Below are positions 32,162-44,423 of a DNA stretch of 64,000 nucleotides, piece by piece. The notes beneath the pieces are model-generated. The model made no database searches and was not told where the DNA came from. It was given only the letters and a program-made list of their open reading frames with translations. Every line of letters starts with the position of its first letter. Positions within the stretch are counted from its first letter, which is position 1. The position numbers and the translations under genes were made by a program. Source of the stretch: Theocolax elegans (Eukaryota > Arthropoda > Insecta > Hymenoptera > Cerocephalidae); NCBI GenBank assembly GCA_026168455.1, contig CM047431.1:17162183-17226182 (forward strand), in the 5' to 3' direction.

Positions 32162-35100
32162 GTGTCTAAGACTATTCCTTCCGCATTTTCCATTTTTCAC
32201 TGTAACATCAATCGTTTAAAAACTCATTTTGCATCTCCTGAATCATTCATTGTTCCCCAAAATCATGATATCATCGCACTCACAGAAACATTTCTGTCTG
32301 AACATGACTCCTCTAATATTGTCCGTATTCCGGGGTACTCCCTGCACCGGTTGGACAGAGAGGGTAGGAGGGGGGGGTGTAGCTGCATATATCGCTGCAT
32401 ATATCAGAGATTGTCTCTCTGTTAGGCTGCTTGCACACTCCGAGCCTCAATTCTCCAACACCCCGGAATACTTAATATTACAAATTAACAGCTCATCATT
32501 TTCTTTGCTTTTTGCGGTGGTATATAGGAGACCAACGGCTGCTTATCCACTAACATTTTTTAATTCTATTTCTGATTTTCTTCCGCACTGTGATCAAGTG
32601 GTCATTACAGGAGACTTCAATATTAATATGAAGGTCTCAGACGGATCGGCGGCCATGTTGAAATCCTACATCCACGCATCTAACCTTCACCTTATAAACT
32701 CCGATGCTACACATCACACATACAATTCAAATTCCAATCGCTCATCGCATACCTGGATTGACCTCTTCTTGGTTCGTGAGCCGCCTCCGATCTATTCATA
32801 CATTAAATCGTCGGAACCCTTTATAGCCGGACATGACTTCATTGTCCTAGTTCTTAATCTTAAGAAAGCAGGCGAATCTGGCAGGAGGTTTCGGACACGC
32901 AGCCTTGGTAGGGTTGATCCTCAGTCATTATCTTCACTCTTCCTCTCTAACCTTAATTCTTGTCCCTCACTTCAAATCCCATCAAACTCACTAAACCCCT
33001 CCATTGTCCCTCCATCCTATACTTCTATCTTAGCTCCTGGCCACTTAGACATTGACGTCAACTTGAACTTACCTAACCCATGTTTTATAATTTCAGACTT
33101 CATCACTACTCTTTCATCAATAATCATTAAGACGTTCGATTCAATTGCACCCCGAAAACTCATTTCAATTAAACACGCACCGAAACCATGGATCACCCAC
33201 GAAATTAGACAAAGCATAAAATTGCGTAATCAGGCATACAGAAGGTTTCAATCCTCTGGTTTACATTCGGATTATCTAGAGTTTAAATCACGTAGATCAT
33301 TGGTGAGAAATGCTATAGATACATTTAAGTTCGATTATCTTAACAATAAATTCACCAATACAACTGATACGGCTATGCTGTGGAGAGAACTTAGCACATA
33401 GGATTGACTACTCTTACTAAACAGTCGCCATTGAATTATTTCTCCATCGAACAGCTAAATGTACACTATACTAATATTTCTCACTCGGACTCTCCGCTAG
33501 ATCATAGTCATCTGAACGCTGTCTTGGGGCAGGCCCTGGATCCGACTACGCTCACCTTCACATTCGAGACTATTACCCCAAGAAGGGTGGTATCAGTAAT
33601 TACAAATGCCTCGTCTAAGTCTATCGGGCACGATGGCATATCGGTATCTATGCTTAAACTATTAACACCCATTATTGTTCCACACCTGGTCCATATATTT
33701 AACACATTGCTCTCGTTGGGTTTCTACCCTGATTACTGGAAAAAGTCTTTATTATTCCCCTTGGCTAAGGTGAGTGAGATAGTTTCGCCTTCTGATACTA
33801 GGCCAATAGCCAAACTTTGCGAAATCTCCAAAGTACTAGAAAAGTTGGTCCATGACCAATTGTCAGGCTACTTGAATACTAATAATCGTATTATCGAAAG
33901 ACAAGCTGGTTTTCGCAGAGGGCATAGTACCCAGACTGCATTGCTGGGAGTCCTTGATGATGTTCGAAGGGCGATAGATAGTCGTAAGGTCACCATACTC
34001 ATCTTGTTTAACTTTGCTAAGGCCTTCGATTCGGTGCCGCACTCGCTCTTGTTATCTAAATTGCGATCCATGGGATGTTCCGACTTGGTTATTCGCTGGT
34101 TTTATCACTATCTGTCGGGTCGTTGCCAGGCAGTGGTAGATGACGAGGAGGTCTACTCCACTTGGCGTGAGACCTCGCGGGGTGTTCCACAAGGTAGCGT
34201 CTTGGGTCCGTTGCTTTTCTCAATTTTCATAAATGACTTACCTCAAGTATTAAAGCATTCAAGTCATATGATCTTCGCGGATGATACTCAAGTTTACCAC
34301 TCTTTTTATCCCGCTGAACTTGCTCAGGGTGTGCAACGAGTCTCAGAGGATGCAAATGCTGTCAACTTGTGGGCCTCAAACAACGGACTCAAACTTAATC
34401 TGGAAAAAACCAAAGTGATGATCCTGGGTAGTCAGGCTTTTATTTCCAGGATTGACTTTGTCACTGCCCCGAGAGTTAAAATTGGAAATGACTCTCTTAG
34501 CTACACCAATATGGTCAAATCATTAGGAGTGTGGATCTCTCCGACTCTTGACTGGACAAGACAGGTATCATCCATTGCTCAAAGAGTTCATTTTGTATTG
34601 CATTCACTGCGTTTTTTAAGACGTGCACTCTCAAGACCAACAAGAAAATACCTCGTTGAAACACTGGTGTTCCCACACTTCGACTATGCTTGTGCGGTTT
34701 ATGATAACTTAGACGGGTCAAAAAACATAAAGTTACAACGCTTATTGAATGCATGTGTTCGTTTCGTGTGGGGAAACATACCGTGGAGGGGCCACGTCAC
34801 TCCCTATCGCCTAGAATTGGGGTGGATGTCGGTTGAGCTCAGGAGATCGTTCTTTATTGGTTCATGCGCATATAATATCATAGCTCACAATTCTCCGGCC
34901 TATCTCGCTTCTCACTTCACTCAACGCTCTAATAATCTTCATTCCATTCGTTCACCATCACGTCATCCCCCTGTTTCCCTTTCTTTCCTTCCTCCAAGAA
35001 CGGAGGCCTTAAATAGTTCATTCTTAATCACAGCATCAAGACTCATTAACCAACTTCCGCACACAGATTTCGACCCATTGTCATTATCGTCATTCAAATC

Positions 35101-35197
35101 ACACCTCATGTCTCACCTTCGCGAGCTTGACAGACGAGCCTGGGACAAAAGAGTCAATGAAGAGAGTATAACTTGCCCTCCCTTGCCGTCGTTTTAA
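32162..35197 (+). pseudogene. LINE 1 ORF2: endonuclease and reverse transcriptase, two frameshifts
   Basis: The APE-type endonuclease starts SIFHCNINRLKTHF with TETFLSEHDSS. The frame shifts in a G8 run at about 32370-32380 and resumes with VVYRRPTAAY, GDFNINM and SSHTWIDLFLVRE. A second shift at about 33400 leads into the [56 protein letters not shown] and FADDTQVY, with both RT active-site Asp kept. The C-terminal part has FDYACAVYDN and the LQRLLNACVRFV segment. No RNase H domain. Confidence 0.85.
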
Positions 35198-35642
35198 GTA
35201 TTTATTCTTATTTATTTATTTATTCTGTTCTTCCGGTGCGTTGCGATGCGTTGCATTATGTATTTTTGTTTTATTGTACATCCTTGCGTATTAACTACCA
35301 TTGTGAAAATCTATCTTATTTATTATTTATTGTTATTATATACTACATATCTAGTTTATTTATTTATCTGCATTGTAAATTTATATTATGTTTCTATTTT
35401 ATTTTGATATTTTTAAAATTTTATTGCTGCGTTAAAGGAGGATTAGGCGATATATCTTTTTATTTTATTTTTATTTATATTTTTATTTCTATTCTTATTT
35501 TATTTTTATTTTTTAATTTTTTGTTATTTTATTGTTCATTTTACTATTTATTCTATCGTTGTAAATTGTTATTGTACCTCAGCGGCAAATCACTGTGTAT
35601 ACGGGGCATAGCCCCACATACTAAATAAAGATTTCAATCAAT

Positions 35643-35644
<2 letters not shown>

Positions 35645-35673
<29 letters not shown>
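35645..35673. repeat. (TC)n microsatellite between LINE 1 and LINE 2
   Basis: A 29-nt CT repeat fused to the CAAT tail of LINE 1. The sequence CGTAAGTAGCAAG of the next LINE follows at once. Confidence 0.9.
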
Positions 35674-35677
<4 letters not shown>

Positions 35678-35987
35678 AGTAGCAAGTCACACTTGGCACT
35701 ACTCCCGTGTTGACTGTTATATTAACCACTTTTGCACTCTCTGAGTGCGAGTTTTTCTTGCAGGAAACCGTTCAGCTATGGGTCCGTAAGCTTCTGCTGC
35801 AAACGGTTTTCTTGTATGCAACGCTATATATTTGAGGTTAGTTGGAGAGGCTACAGAATACAGACAGAATTGGTGGATCCTTGGTTTTCGTCCAATCACA
35901 GTCATGCTGCCTAAATCGTCGTTCGAGCGCTTATCTTGCGGTTCTTAGACTCTATGCCGGACAGCGCCCCTCTACTACATTGAGATC

Positions 35988-37112
35988 ATGCCGCCTAAGC
36001 GGCAACGTAAAGACAGCGCCGGAGAAACCTCGAATCTCCCACCAGGCGCTTCTCTATCAGCTGACGAGGTACGAATGCTTAACGAGAGTGTCAACGAAAA
36101 CTTCGCGATACTAGTCGCGTGGATTAACGGTGAGAAAGATGCGATGACTGCGAAGAAAAAATCTGACTTGCGAGCGTCGTTACAGGCTATGCTAAGTGCT
36201 TATAATAGCGTATCTAGTGCATATAATATTAAATTAGCGGTCGACAGCTTTGCAAGTTCGTATAAACTTGAGTTCGACAAAGTTTGTAAAACAATCGAGC
36301 GTGTATCGGAATCATTTACATCTACTGCTATTGTTAAGTCGTCTGCTTCTTGCAGCTCCTACGCCGATGTTGCCTCGCGTATGCCGACTTCTTCGCGCTC
36401 TGCGCCAAATAATCAGGTTTCTCTTTCACACGGCAAAGCTTTTCCTTTGACTAAGTGCGAGCGATTGGTGGTAGGCCCTCGGGAGAATGTTCGGGATCAA
36501 TTTGAATCTGCGAAAGTCACTAAGTCTGTACTGCAGAAGGTAATTAATCCGGTCGATCTAAATATGCATATAGTCTGGCTTGGAGATTAAGACTGAATCG
36601 AAAATGCGTCCGCGAATCGCAATACATGATTTACCGATTAATTTGTCTAGCAGCGACATCGTGAATTGTTTTAAGTTAAGCAGAATCTACCTTCGGCCTC
36701 TTCTCAGGATTGCAGAGTTGTGTACACGTATCCCGCGCGTGATAAAAAATACCGATCTTGTATTGTCGAAACTAAACCGGAGCATAGATTGCAGCTTTTG
36801 AAGAGTGGTAAGGTTCATATACAGTGGCACGTTTGTCGCATCTCGGATCATGTTTCAATACTGCAATGCTTTAATTGTAACGAGTTTGGCCATGTTGCTA
36901 AAGTTTGTAAAAATAAACAATGTTGTAGCTTTTGTTCGGGTGAGCATCTTGTGAAAAACTGTACTAACAGGTGCAATTTAAAATGCATTAACTGTGTAAA
37001 ATCGAACCTTAATAATACTGCGCACTCGGCTACGGATAAAGCGAAGTGTCCTGTTTTGCGTAAGAAGATTGATCGCAAGATTTCTTTTATTAATTATGGC
37101 TGTGACGAATGA
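35988..37112 (+). pseudogene. LINE 2 ORF1: Gag-like protein with CCHC knuckles
   Basis: Starts MPPKRQRKDSAGE. The N-terminal 200 residues are Ser-rich and helical. The frame shifts at about 36580 and back at about 36720, two compensating indels. The middle has RPRIAIHDLPINLSSSDIV, a domain typical of Jockey-type ORF1. The C-terminal part has knuckles CFNCNEFGHVAKVC, CCSFCSGEHLVKNC and a third, CINCVKSNLNNTAHSATDKAK, followed by CPVLRKK. It ends TGA at 37112 and overlaps ORF2 by 17 nt. Confidence 0.8.
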
Positions 37113-39905
37113 TTTGTTGTTGAGACTGTGTCATATGAACGCGCAATCAGTTGAGGCTCACTTTGTAGATATACAATCGACTGTTCTTTCTCATAAGCTT
37201 AGTGTTTTGGCTATTAGTGAATCGTGGTTGAAACCACAGCGGTCCTCCGATGTTTTTGCGATTCCGGGTTACACGCTGTTACGTGTAGATAGACTGGGTA
37301 AGGGTGGAGGTGGTGTTGCGATGTACATTAGTGACTCAATTAAACACCGTGTAGTTGTATGTTCTTCGCAAGCTGAGTGTATACTAAAAGACCCGAATTC
37401 TTATTTGTTTTGTTATATTTGGGTAATGTCAGGATTTTGATCGGGGTAATTTATAGCCCCCCTAAAAGTGGATTCTGGGAAGATGTTGAGGAAAGTCTTG
37501 TGAATTGCAATGTCTCTTTCGACTATACAATTTTAGTAGGTGATTTTAACATAGACTGGTTGAGTTCCTCAACACCTCGTAGTATTCTGCGTAATTTTTT
37601 TGATACATACAATCTGAAACCATTTGATTTTCGTCCCACACACCATATTAATACTTCACACTCTCAGATAGATTATATTTGCGTAAGCGATGTTTCTAAG
37701 GTCGAATCTTTTTATCAAACGCATAACCCAAACATTTCTGCACATGATCTGATTTTCGCTAACTTCACTGTTCCGATCCCAATTCATTCGACTCGTAGTA
37801 TTACATGTCGTTCATTTAAGAATTTTAATGAATCAAAGTTTAGGCGAGATCTTGACACCTATGATTGGAGTCATTTTTACTCCTGCGACATCGAGGGCAA
37901 AGTGCACACCCTGAACGGAGTCCTACTGAACTTATATGATAGGCATGCACCGTACGTTACATTCACGCCAAAGGGTAAACGTTCACCGTGGATTAACGAC
38001 GAGGTTAGACGCATTATTAATGCACGTAATAAAGCTTGGCGTACATTTAAACGATCACGACGGGAGAACCACCATGCAGTCTTTAAAAGATTGAGAAATC
38101 AGGCTAAGTCTGCAATTCGTAACGCATTCTCATTGTACTTTAAGTATAAGTTGCGTAACTGCTCTAATACTACGGATACCTAGAAGTGTGTTAGTAATCT
38201 GGGATTAGGTAATAAATCGCGTGATTCTGTTATGCTGCCGGCAGACACAAATACCTTCAATAGGTTCTTCATTGGGGATAATCTTGCAACGAATTTGCGC
38301 AATTTATGTTCTTCAGCACGCATTGACCCCGATAATAGGTTTTATTTTAGACATGTGCGAGCCAATGATATGATTGGGGCGAATTTGTCTGCGAGATCGA
38401 ATGCGCTTGGACCCGATAGCATTCCTGTTAGGTTTCTGAGAGATTGTCTTCGAGTTATATTGCCTCTATTGCTTAATATATTTGACTCTTCTTTGCAATC
38501 TGGTATATTTCCTCAATCTTGGAAATTAGCATACGTGCGTCCGTTACCTAAACATCCCTTGCCTACCGAGGTCTCGCACTTTAGACCAATTAGTATCCTA
38601 TCGGCTACATCTAAGATTTTGGAAACGGTTGTTTTCAAACAAATGAGTGAGTATGTTTGTAGTAATGATTTGCTTGATCCTTTTCAATCCGGTTTCCGTA
38701 AGAGATTTAGTACTCATACAGCGTTGATCAAAATCATTGACGACGTTAAAGAGGCCATTGACGGGGAACAAGTTGTGCTCTTAGTGGCGGTGGATTTTTC
38801 GAGTGCATTCGATCGTGTCAACCCGAATTTACTCTGTGATAAGTTGATCGATCTTGGTTTTTCTGACATAGCTTGTAGTTGGATTCGCTCTTACATGTCA
38901 AATCGCTCACAAATCGTTGTTTCTTCCAATGGTGATATGTCCGAACCAATTGTTCGCCTTGGTGGAGTGCCTCAAGGTAGCATACTTGGTCCATTACTAT
39001 TCTCCCTCTTCATTAATGATGCTCCAACAATCCTTAGGCATTGCAAACATCATATGTATGCAGACGATTTTACGTTGTATTGTAGTGGATCATTTTATGC
39101 TCTTACACATATTATTGATAAGGTCAACACTGACCTGCAGGCGCTCTTGCAGTGGGCCATGATGAACGGCTTACCAATAAATTCTAAAAAGACTCAAGCC
39201 ATCTGGTTAGGTTCTCGTGGTTTTATTAGCCGTCTTAAGGTCATGACTCTACCAAAGTTAATCGTGTCTGATGATTTAGTTGACTACTGCAATTCTCTGA
39301 AACTGCTTGGAGTTACCTTCGATAGCACCTTGTCGTGGTCGCCTCAATGTATGCATACTTCACGTAAATGCTATGCTGCTCTGTCTCGACTGCGTAAGTG
39401 TAGTGATTGTTTACCCAATGCGACGAAAATGATGTTAATCCAATCGCTAGTATTTCCTTACCTGGATTACTGTGCGGGACTTTTCCTAGGCTTATCATCT
39501 GAGCTTACACTCAAGCTACAGCGTAGTAAAAATGCTGCTATAGGTTTTGCAACTGGTGTTAAAAGACATGAGCACATTACGCCTACCTATACTGCTAATA
39601 GGATTTTATCGTATGCTAAAAGACGTGATTTTATTTGTTTGTGCTTGCTTGCTGGTGTTCTTCGTTATAATTTGCCTGGTTATGCAGTTAATAGATTTAG
39701 GTTTCGCGAGCCTGGTAGGTTGGGGACAAAGAGGTGTTCGGCTCTGGATTTGAATGTTCGCTGGGCAAGAACGACAGCCTTTAAAACTGCATTTTTTATT
39801 TATGCGGCCGAGCGTTGGAATAATTTACCGGAAAATATTCGTCAATTGTACATATGCAACAGCTTTAGAACACATCTGTTCGATTATCTTTTAAATTCTG
39901 ACTAA
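37096..39905 (+). pseudogene. LINE 2 ORF2: endonuclease and reverse transcriptase
   Basis: Starts MAVTNDLLLRLCHMNAQS within the end of ORF1. The endonuclease shows ISESWLKP and, after a frameshift near 37376, GVIYSPPKSGFW, GDFNIDW, SQIDYICVSD and SAHDLI. A TAG at 38181 interrupts, then the same frame resumes. The RT has LGPDSIPVRFL, RPISILSATSKILE, VDFSSAFDRVN, GVPQGSILGPLLFSLF and YADDFTLYC. It ends TAA at 39905. Apart from one shift and one stop it is well kept. Confidence 0.85.
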
Positions 39906-40173
39906 GTACACATATATGTTTACCTATTTATTTATAATTGTATGTATTTTATCGTTTGTAAATCATCGTTGTTATGCTGCGCCGCAGTATTACTCTATCT
40001 GTGTACTTTCGTTTTTATGTTATTTAACTTCATCACTTGTTTGGAAACGTTTTTCTTAGTACTGCGATCATTATAGTAAACATATTTATGTAAACTGTTT
40101 ATACTGTGCCCCGGCTATTATGGGCCCTGAGTCCTTAGTCGCTAAATAAAAAATTCAATTCAATTCAATTCAA

Positions 40174-40191
40174 TTCTCTCTCTCTCTCTCT
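40174..40191. repeat. (TC)n microsatellite between LINE 2 and LINE 3
   Basis: An 18-nt CT repeat fused to the CAATT tail of LINE 2. LINE 3 sequence TGAATCTTTCC starts next. Confidence 0.9.
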
Positions 40192-40419
40192 GAATCTTTC
40201 CTCTCGGGCGCGGTGAGTACTATGACACCTGTTTATTTCTCCGTATTACTTATATGATTAATGTACTCACGCAACCAACTCGAAGTTTTCAGTGCAAGGC
40301 AAATTGGACGCCCGCTGTCTACAGTCTGTACCTATTAAAATAGATGCACTTTTACTCCAGTCAGCTGTCCGCAAATTGCAGAAATAAATTGCAAACGTTG
40401 CGAAACTCACCTTGCGAAT

Positions 40420-41247
40420 ATGGCAACACCGCGAGGCTGTTTTGTTTGCGGAGCACGACTGACGCGCAAGGATTATACAGAGGTGTGTAATCTATGTAGT
40501 AACATTGCCCACACAAATTGTTTTGAGGTCGTGCCGGGCTCGTACGAGCGATGCTGTTGTGTTCTCGCAAAAACGTAATCGAAGGCGTTAGTCCCAGCTT
40601 CAAATGACATGAGGGCGCCACCGCCCTGGTTACCGCGCCAGTCTATTGCGACCGACAGTGTCGCGCCGGCGACCACGCCTACCCCTACCACCTCTTACGC
40701 TAAACGTGTAGCCTCGCCTCCGTCGCCATCAACGTCGCAGGTTGCTAAGCAACCTCGCGGCGCTTCGCCCGCTGTGCCCAATCAGGCGGCGCACGACACG
40801 CTCAACGACTCCGTTTTAATGGCGGCCGATCTGCCACCGTGGCTTGAAGTGTTTACCCAGAGCTTGCGGGAAAACTTGCGGAGCGATCTAAAATCAGTTT
40901 TAGATGTTGTAAACCGTGTTGAGGGTAAGGTTCATGAGGTGAAAGCCGAAATTAAAGATTTGAAAGCCAAGGTTAGTTCGATCGAGGAAGAAATCGAGGT
41001 AAAGTTCACGGCTATGCGCATGGGTAAGCTGGAAAACCGGGTTAGCAGCTTGGAAATGAGTAGCAAGGACATAAATACAGTGTCACAACCTCCATCAAAG
41101 GACACATGCGAGCTACTCATTACCGGGCTGCCCAAAGAAACAAGGAAATCTGATAACGAACTTTTAACCAATGTCTTTAATGTGCTAAAAATACCCAAAT
41201 TGAACAATCAAATAATTGACCTTCGTCCTTGGACTCGACGCGGTTGA
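40420..41247 (+). pseudogene. LINE 3 ORF1: PHD-like finger, coiled coil, truncated
   Basis: MATPRGCFVCGARL opens a PHD-like finger that ends in a TAA at 40576-40578. The same frame continues from 40609 with a Pro/Thr-rich linker, a coiled coil (VNRVEGKVHEVKAEIKDLKA) and the start of the C-terminal domain (CELLITGLPKETRKSDNEL). It stops after DLRPWTRRG, about 100 residues earlier than LINE 1 ORF1, because of a deletion. Confidence 0.75.
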
Positions 41248-41409
41248 AAGCAAACTCGACGGGTTCTCCCCCGGCTCCGATACTCACACGAGGTCTGGTT
41301 TTAAAAATGTCGTCCGGACCGTTGAAGCGTGTAAATTCAGAAGCCGATTTTATAAACTTTCCTCCTCTCTCTCCAACTCACACCAAGTGAGATAGGGCTG
41401 GTCGGGCCA

Positions 41410-44064
41410 AATCATCGAAATCATCAAAATCATCGAAGTCACTCTCTATTTTTCACTCTAATATAAATCGTCTCAAAACGCATTTCGCATCTATCGAAGC
41501 AGTAGTTCATCCAGCCTCTCATGATGTCATTGCGATCACCGAAACCTTCCTTACAAGTCATGATTCTTCGGAGATTATTAAACTGCCGGGCTATACATTG
41601 CATCGATTGGATCGTGAGGGTAAGGATGAAGGTGGTGTGGCGGCCTATGTACGCGAAAATTTTGGGGTAAGGGACATCGCGCACTCTAAGCCTATCTTTT
41701 CGAATGCTCCGGAATTTCTGGTACTATGTTTGACAGGCAAATCAGTTTCAATGGTTTTAGCAGTGGTTTACCGTAGGCCTTCGGCCGCTTACCCTACGGA
41801 GTTTTTTGAGGTCTTGTCGGACATACTACCACGATACAAGTATGTCATGGTCACTGGGGATCTTAACATTGGCATGAATTCCACCAGTGCCATGGCAAAT
41901 AGGTTTAGAGCTAATCTAACGGCACTGGGACTTTCACTCATCCAGTCAGAGCCGACGCATCACGCGATGACATCAGGAGGGCCATCTCACACGTGGTTGG
42001 ATCGCTTCCTTATTCGTGAACCAGTACCTGAGCATGAATATGTTAAGATGTCAACAGCTGGACACGATGCCATAAGTATTACTTTTCGGATTGATAATGA
42101 GCAGTCTCAAGTAGAGGTATTTGGGAGACGAAATTTGGAGGATGTTCATTCATCTAATAACATTCAGAGCACTATTTTATCTACATTAACATTTATATGT
42201 AATTCAATTTTATCTACTTTTGACATGCTAGCTCCTATGACATTTCACTCCATTAAAACAAATCACAAACCATGGATTTCCCGGGAAATCAAAGAAAGCA
42301 TTAAAGTCAGAAATGCAGCTTTTAATAGATTTCGTGCTACAGGTTCTGTTCATGATTATAACGTGTACAAGGGTCTTAGAAATCAGGTTTCAAATGCTGT
42401 CAACTCAAGTAAGTTTCACTTTCTGGCAAAGAAACTTAGTAGCACGAAAGATCCAAAGAAATCCTGGAAATGCCTGAAAAACATGGGCCTCAGTTCTAAG
42501 ACAAATCCATCACCGCTTAAATTGTTCACACCTCAACAGTTAAATTATCACTATGCTTCAGTCTCAAATCATGTTCAACCACTTTCCGTACAAACATTTT
42601 CAACTATATCAAGCAATTCTTGTCCTACGTCACCTTCATCTCCCTCTTTTCATTTCTCTGTTATAACCGCGAAAGAAGTTCAACATGCAATCCGGGGAGC
42701 GTCCTCAAGGGCAGTGGGGATTGATGGCATATCTGTTGAAATGATTAAGTTATTGGAGCCTCAATTAACACTGCACCTTGTTGATCTTTTTAATAACATG
42801 CTCTCAGTTGGCTATTTTCCAGAGAGCTAGAAAAAGGTATTAGTGTTTCCATTGGCGAAGTCGACCAGGGTAGAATCGTGCTCAGATACAAGACCGATTG
42901 CGAAGCTTTGTGAGCTTTCGAAAATGTTAGAGAGACTTATATACAATCAGTTGTCTTAATACCTTGAGAAGAATCATATTCTTGTTGATAGACAGGCAGG
43001 TTTTTATCGGCCTGACTCGAGATAAATGCGGGGGTGCCTCAGGGCAGTGTTCTTGGCCCAATACTTTTTTCTATTTACATTAATGATCTGCCAAAAGTTC
43101 TTTCACACAGCGATTGTATGCTGTTTGCGATGATGCCCAGGGCTACCATTCATTTTCTCCGTCAGAATTAGAAACAGGGGTACAACGTTTCACACGAGAT
43201 GCCAATGCGATAGCCCTATGATCTCACACGAACGGATTAAAACTAAATGTAAAAAAAACGAAGGTTATGATTCTGGGTAGTCAGGCTATTTTATCGCGTG
43301 TCGACTTGAACACTGCCCCGGAGGTAGGGTTGGGAGCGGATCTCTTAAATTATGAATGTGAAGTTAAATCGCTTGGGGTCATGATCTCTCCCTCTCTTAA
43401 TTGGTCAAAACAGGTGTTAACTACCTCGAGTCGCGTACATGGGGTTTTGCACTCATTGCGATACTATAAGAAGACGTTGTCACAAGGTCTTAGGAAGAGT
43501 CTGGTTGAGACACTAGTTTTTCGGCATTTTGACTATATCTGTGCGGTATATAATAACGTCGATCAGACCAGAAATCTGAAGCTTCAAAGGCTACTGAATG
43601 CTTGTGTCCGATTCGTGCGGGGGGACATAGCAAGGAGGGAGCATGTAACTCCATACAGGTTAAGTCTCAGGTGGTTGTCAGTTGAGTCCAGACGCTCATA
43701 CCTCATTGGCTCACTTGTATACGGCACCATCGCTCATAACTCACCCATTTATCTGTCTAATCAATTTATCAAATTAAATACTCTCCATCATAACCCTCGC
43801 ACCTCCTCTCGTCATCCATCAAAATCACTAAATTATCTTCCCCCTCGTACCGAGGCATTAAATAAATCATTTGTCATCACTGCATCTAAAATCACTAATG
43901 AACTTCCTGCATTTCCATTCGACACATCATCTATCAGTCATTTAAAAAATTCATTATTCAATCACTTGTTTGGACTTGACCAAACTGCCTGGGAAAATAT
44001 AATGTGCAATGAGGGCATAACACCTCCTCAAATCCCTCACCTCGAATTGAATTTGGGCATGTAA
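41410..44064 (+). pseudogene. LINE 3 ORF2: EN-RT with RT palm deletion
   Basis: The endonuclease reads SIFHSNINRLKTHF, ITETFLTSHDSS, VVYRRPSAAY, GDLNIGM, SHTWLDRFLIRE. The RT fingers reach QAGFY at about 43010, then jump to [17 protein letters not shown] sequence, so about 90-130 residues with the first catalytic motif are missing. A stop lies at 42830 and more follow. The second catalytic motif is damaged (FAMMPR-like in place of FADD). The C-terminal part 43267-44064 is intact (YICAVYNNVDQ to the stop). Confidence 0.8.
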
Positions 44065-44423
44065 TACTGTGATAATTATTCGGCGTCTGATGTATATTGA
44101 TTTATTTATTTGTGTATTGTTTTATTAGGTGCAGAACCTAAGACTCCAACGACTCCTCAATGCGTGCATGCGTTTTGTATGGGGAAGTATGCGTAGACGC
44201 GATCATATAACACCGTATAGATTACATTTGCGACGGCTGTCGGTCGAGTCTAGACGTTTGTATTTTATTGGATCACTAGCATATAGTGTTATTGCTAGAA
44301 ATTCATCCCACTATCTTGCTGAACATTTCATTAAAATCGACCATTCAGCAGATCATTGTTGTTATCCTTCTCAACTTTCTCCTAAATCCCTAACCTATCT
44401 TCCTCCACGTACAGAATCCTTAA

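Larger units (their letters stand above)
30624..35644 (+). mobile_element. LINE 1 of the train: PHD-finger ORF1, EN-RT ORF2, (CAAT)n tail
   Basis: A near full-length non-LTR retrotransposon in the Jockey/CR1/L2 superclade by its layout. ORF1 (30944-32146) has a zinc finger, ORF2 (32162-35197) an endonuclease and RT, and the 3' UTR is AT-rich. It ends CTAAATAAAGATTTCAATCA with three CAAT repeats instead of poly(A). The 5' end abuts (TC)n and the 3' end is followed by more (TC)n. All ORFs are broken. Confidence 0.85.
35674..40174 (+). mobile_element. LINE 2 of the train: CCHC ORF1, EN-RT ORF2, (CAATT)n tail
   Basis: A near full-length LINE of a different lineage from LINE 1. ORF1 ends in CCHC knuckles as in Jockey-type elements. 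ORF2 has endonuclease and RT. The tail is AAATTCAATTCAATTCAATT followed by (TC)n. Two or three indels and one stop break the ORFs. Confidence 0.85.
40191..44128 (+). mobile_element. LINE 3 of the train: relative of LINE 1, internally deleted
   Basis: The same two-ORF layout as LINE 1, with related proteins throughout. Deletions remove the ORF1 end and the central RT palm. The 3' UTR stops abruptly at about 44128 without a repeat tail, where a second, related LINE fragment begins. Confidence 0.8.

Noticed and set aside
35173..35628. 151-codon Phe/Tyr/Leu-rich frame
   Set aside because: It is the AT-rich 3' UTR of LINE 1; composition gives a membrane-like translation with no start context.
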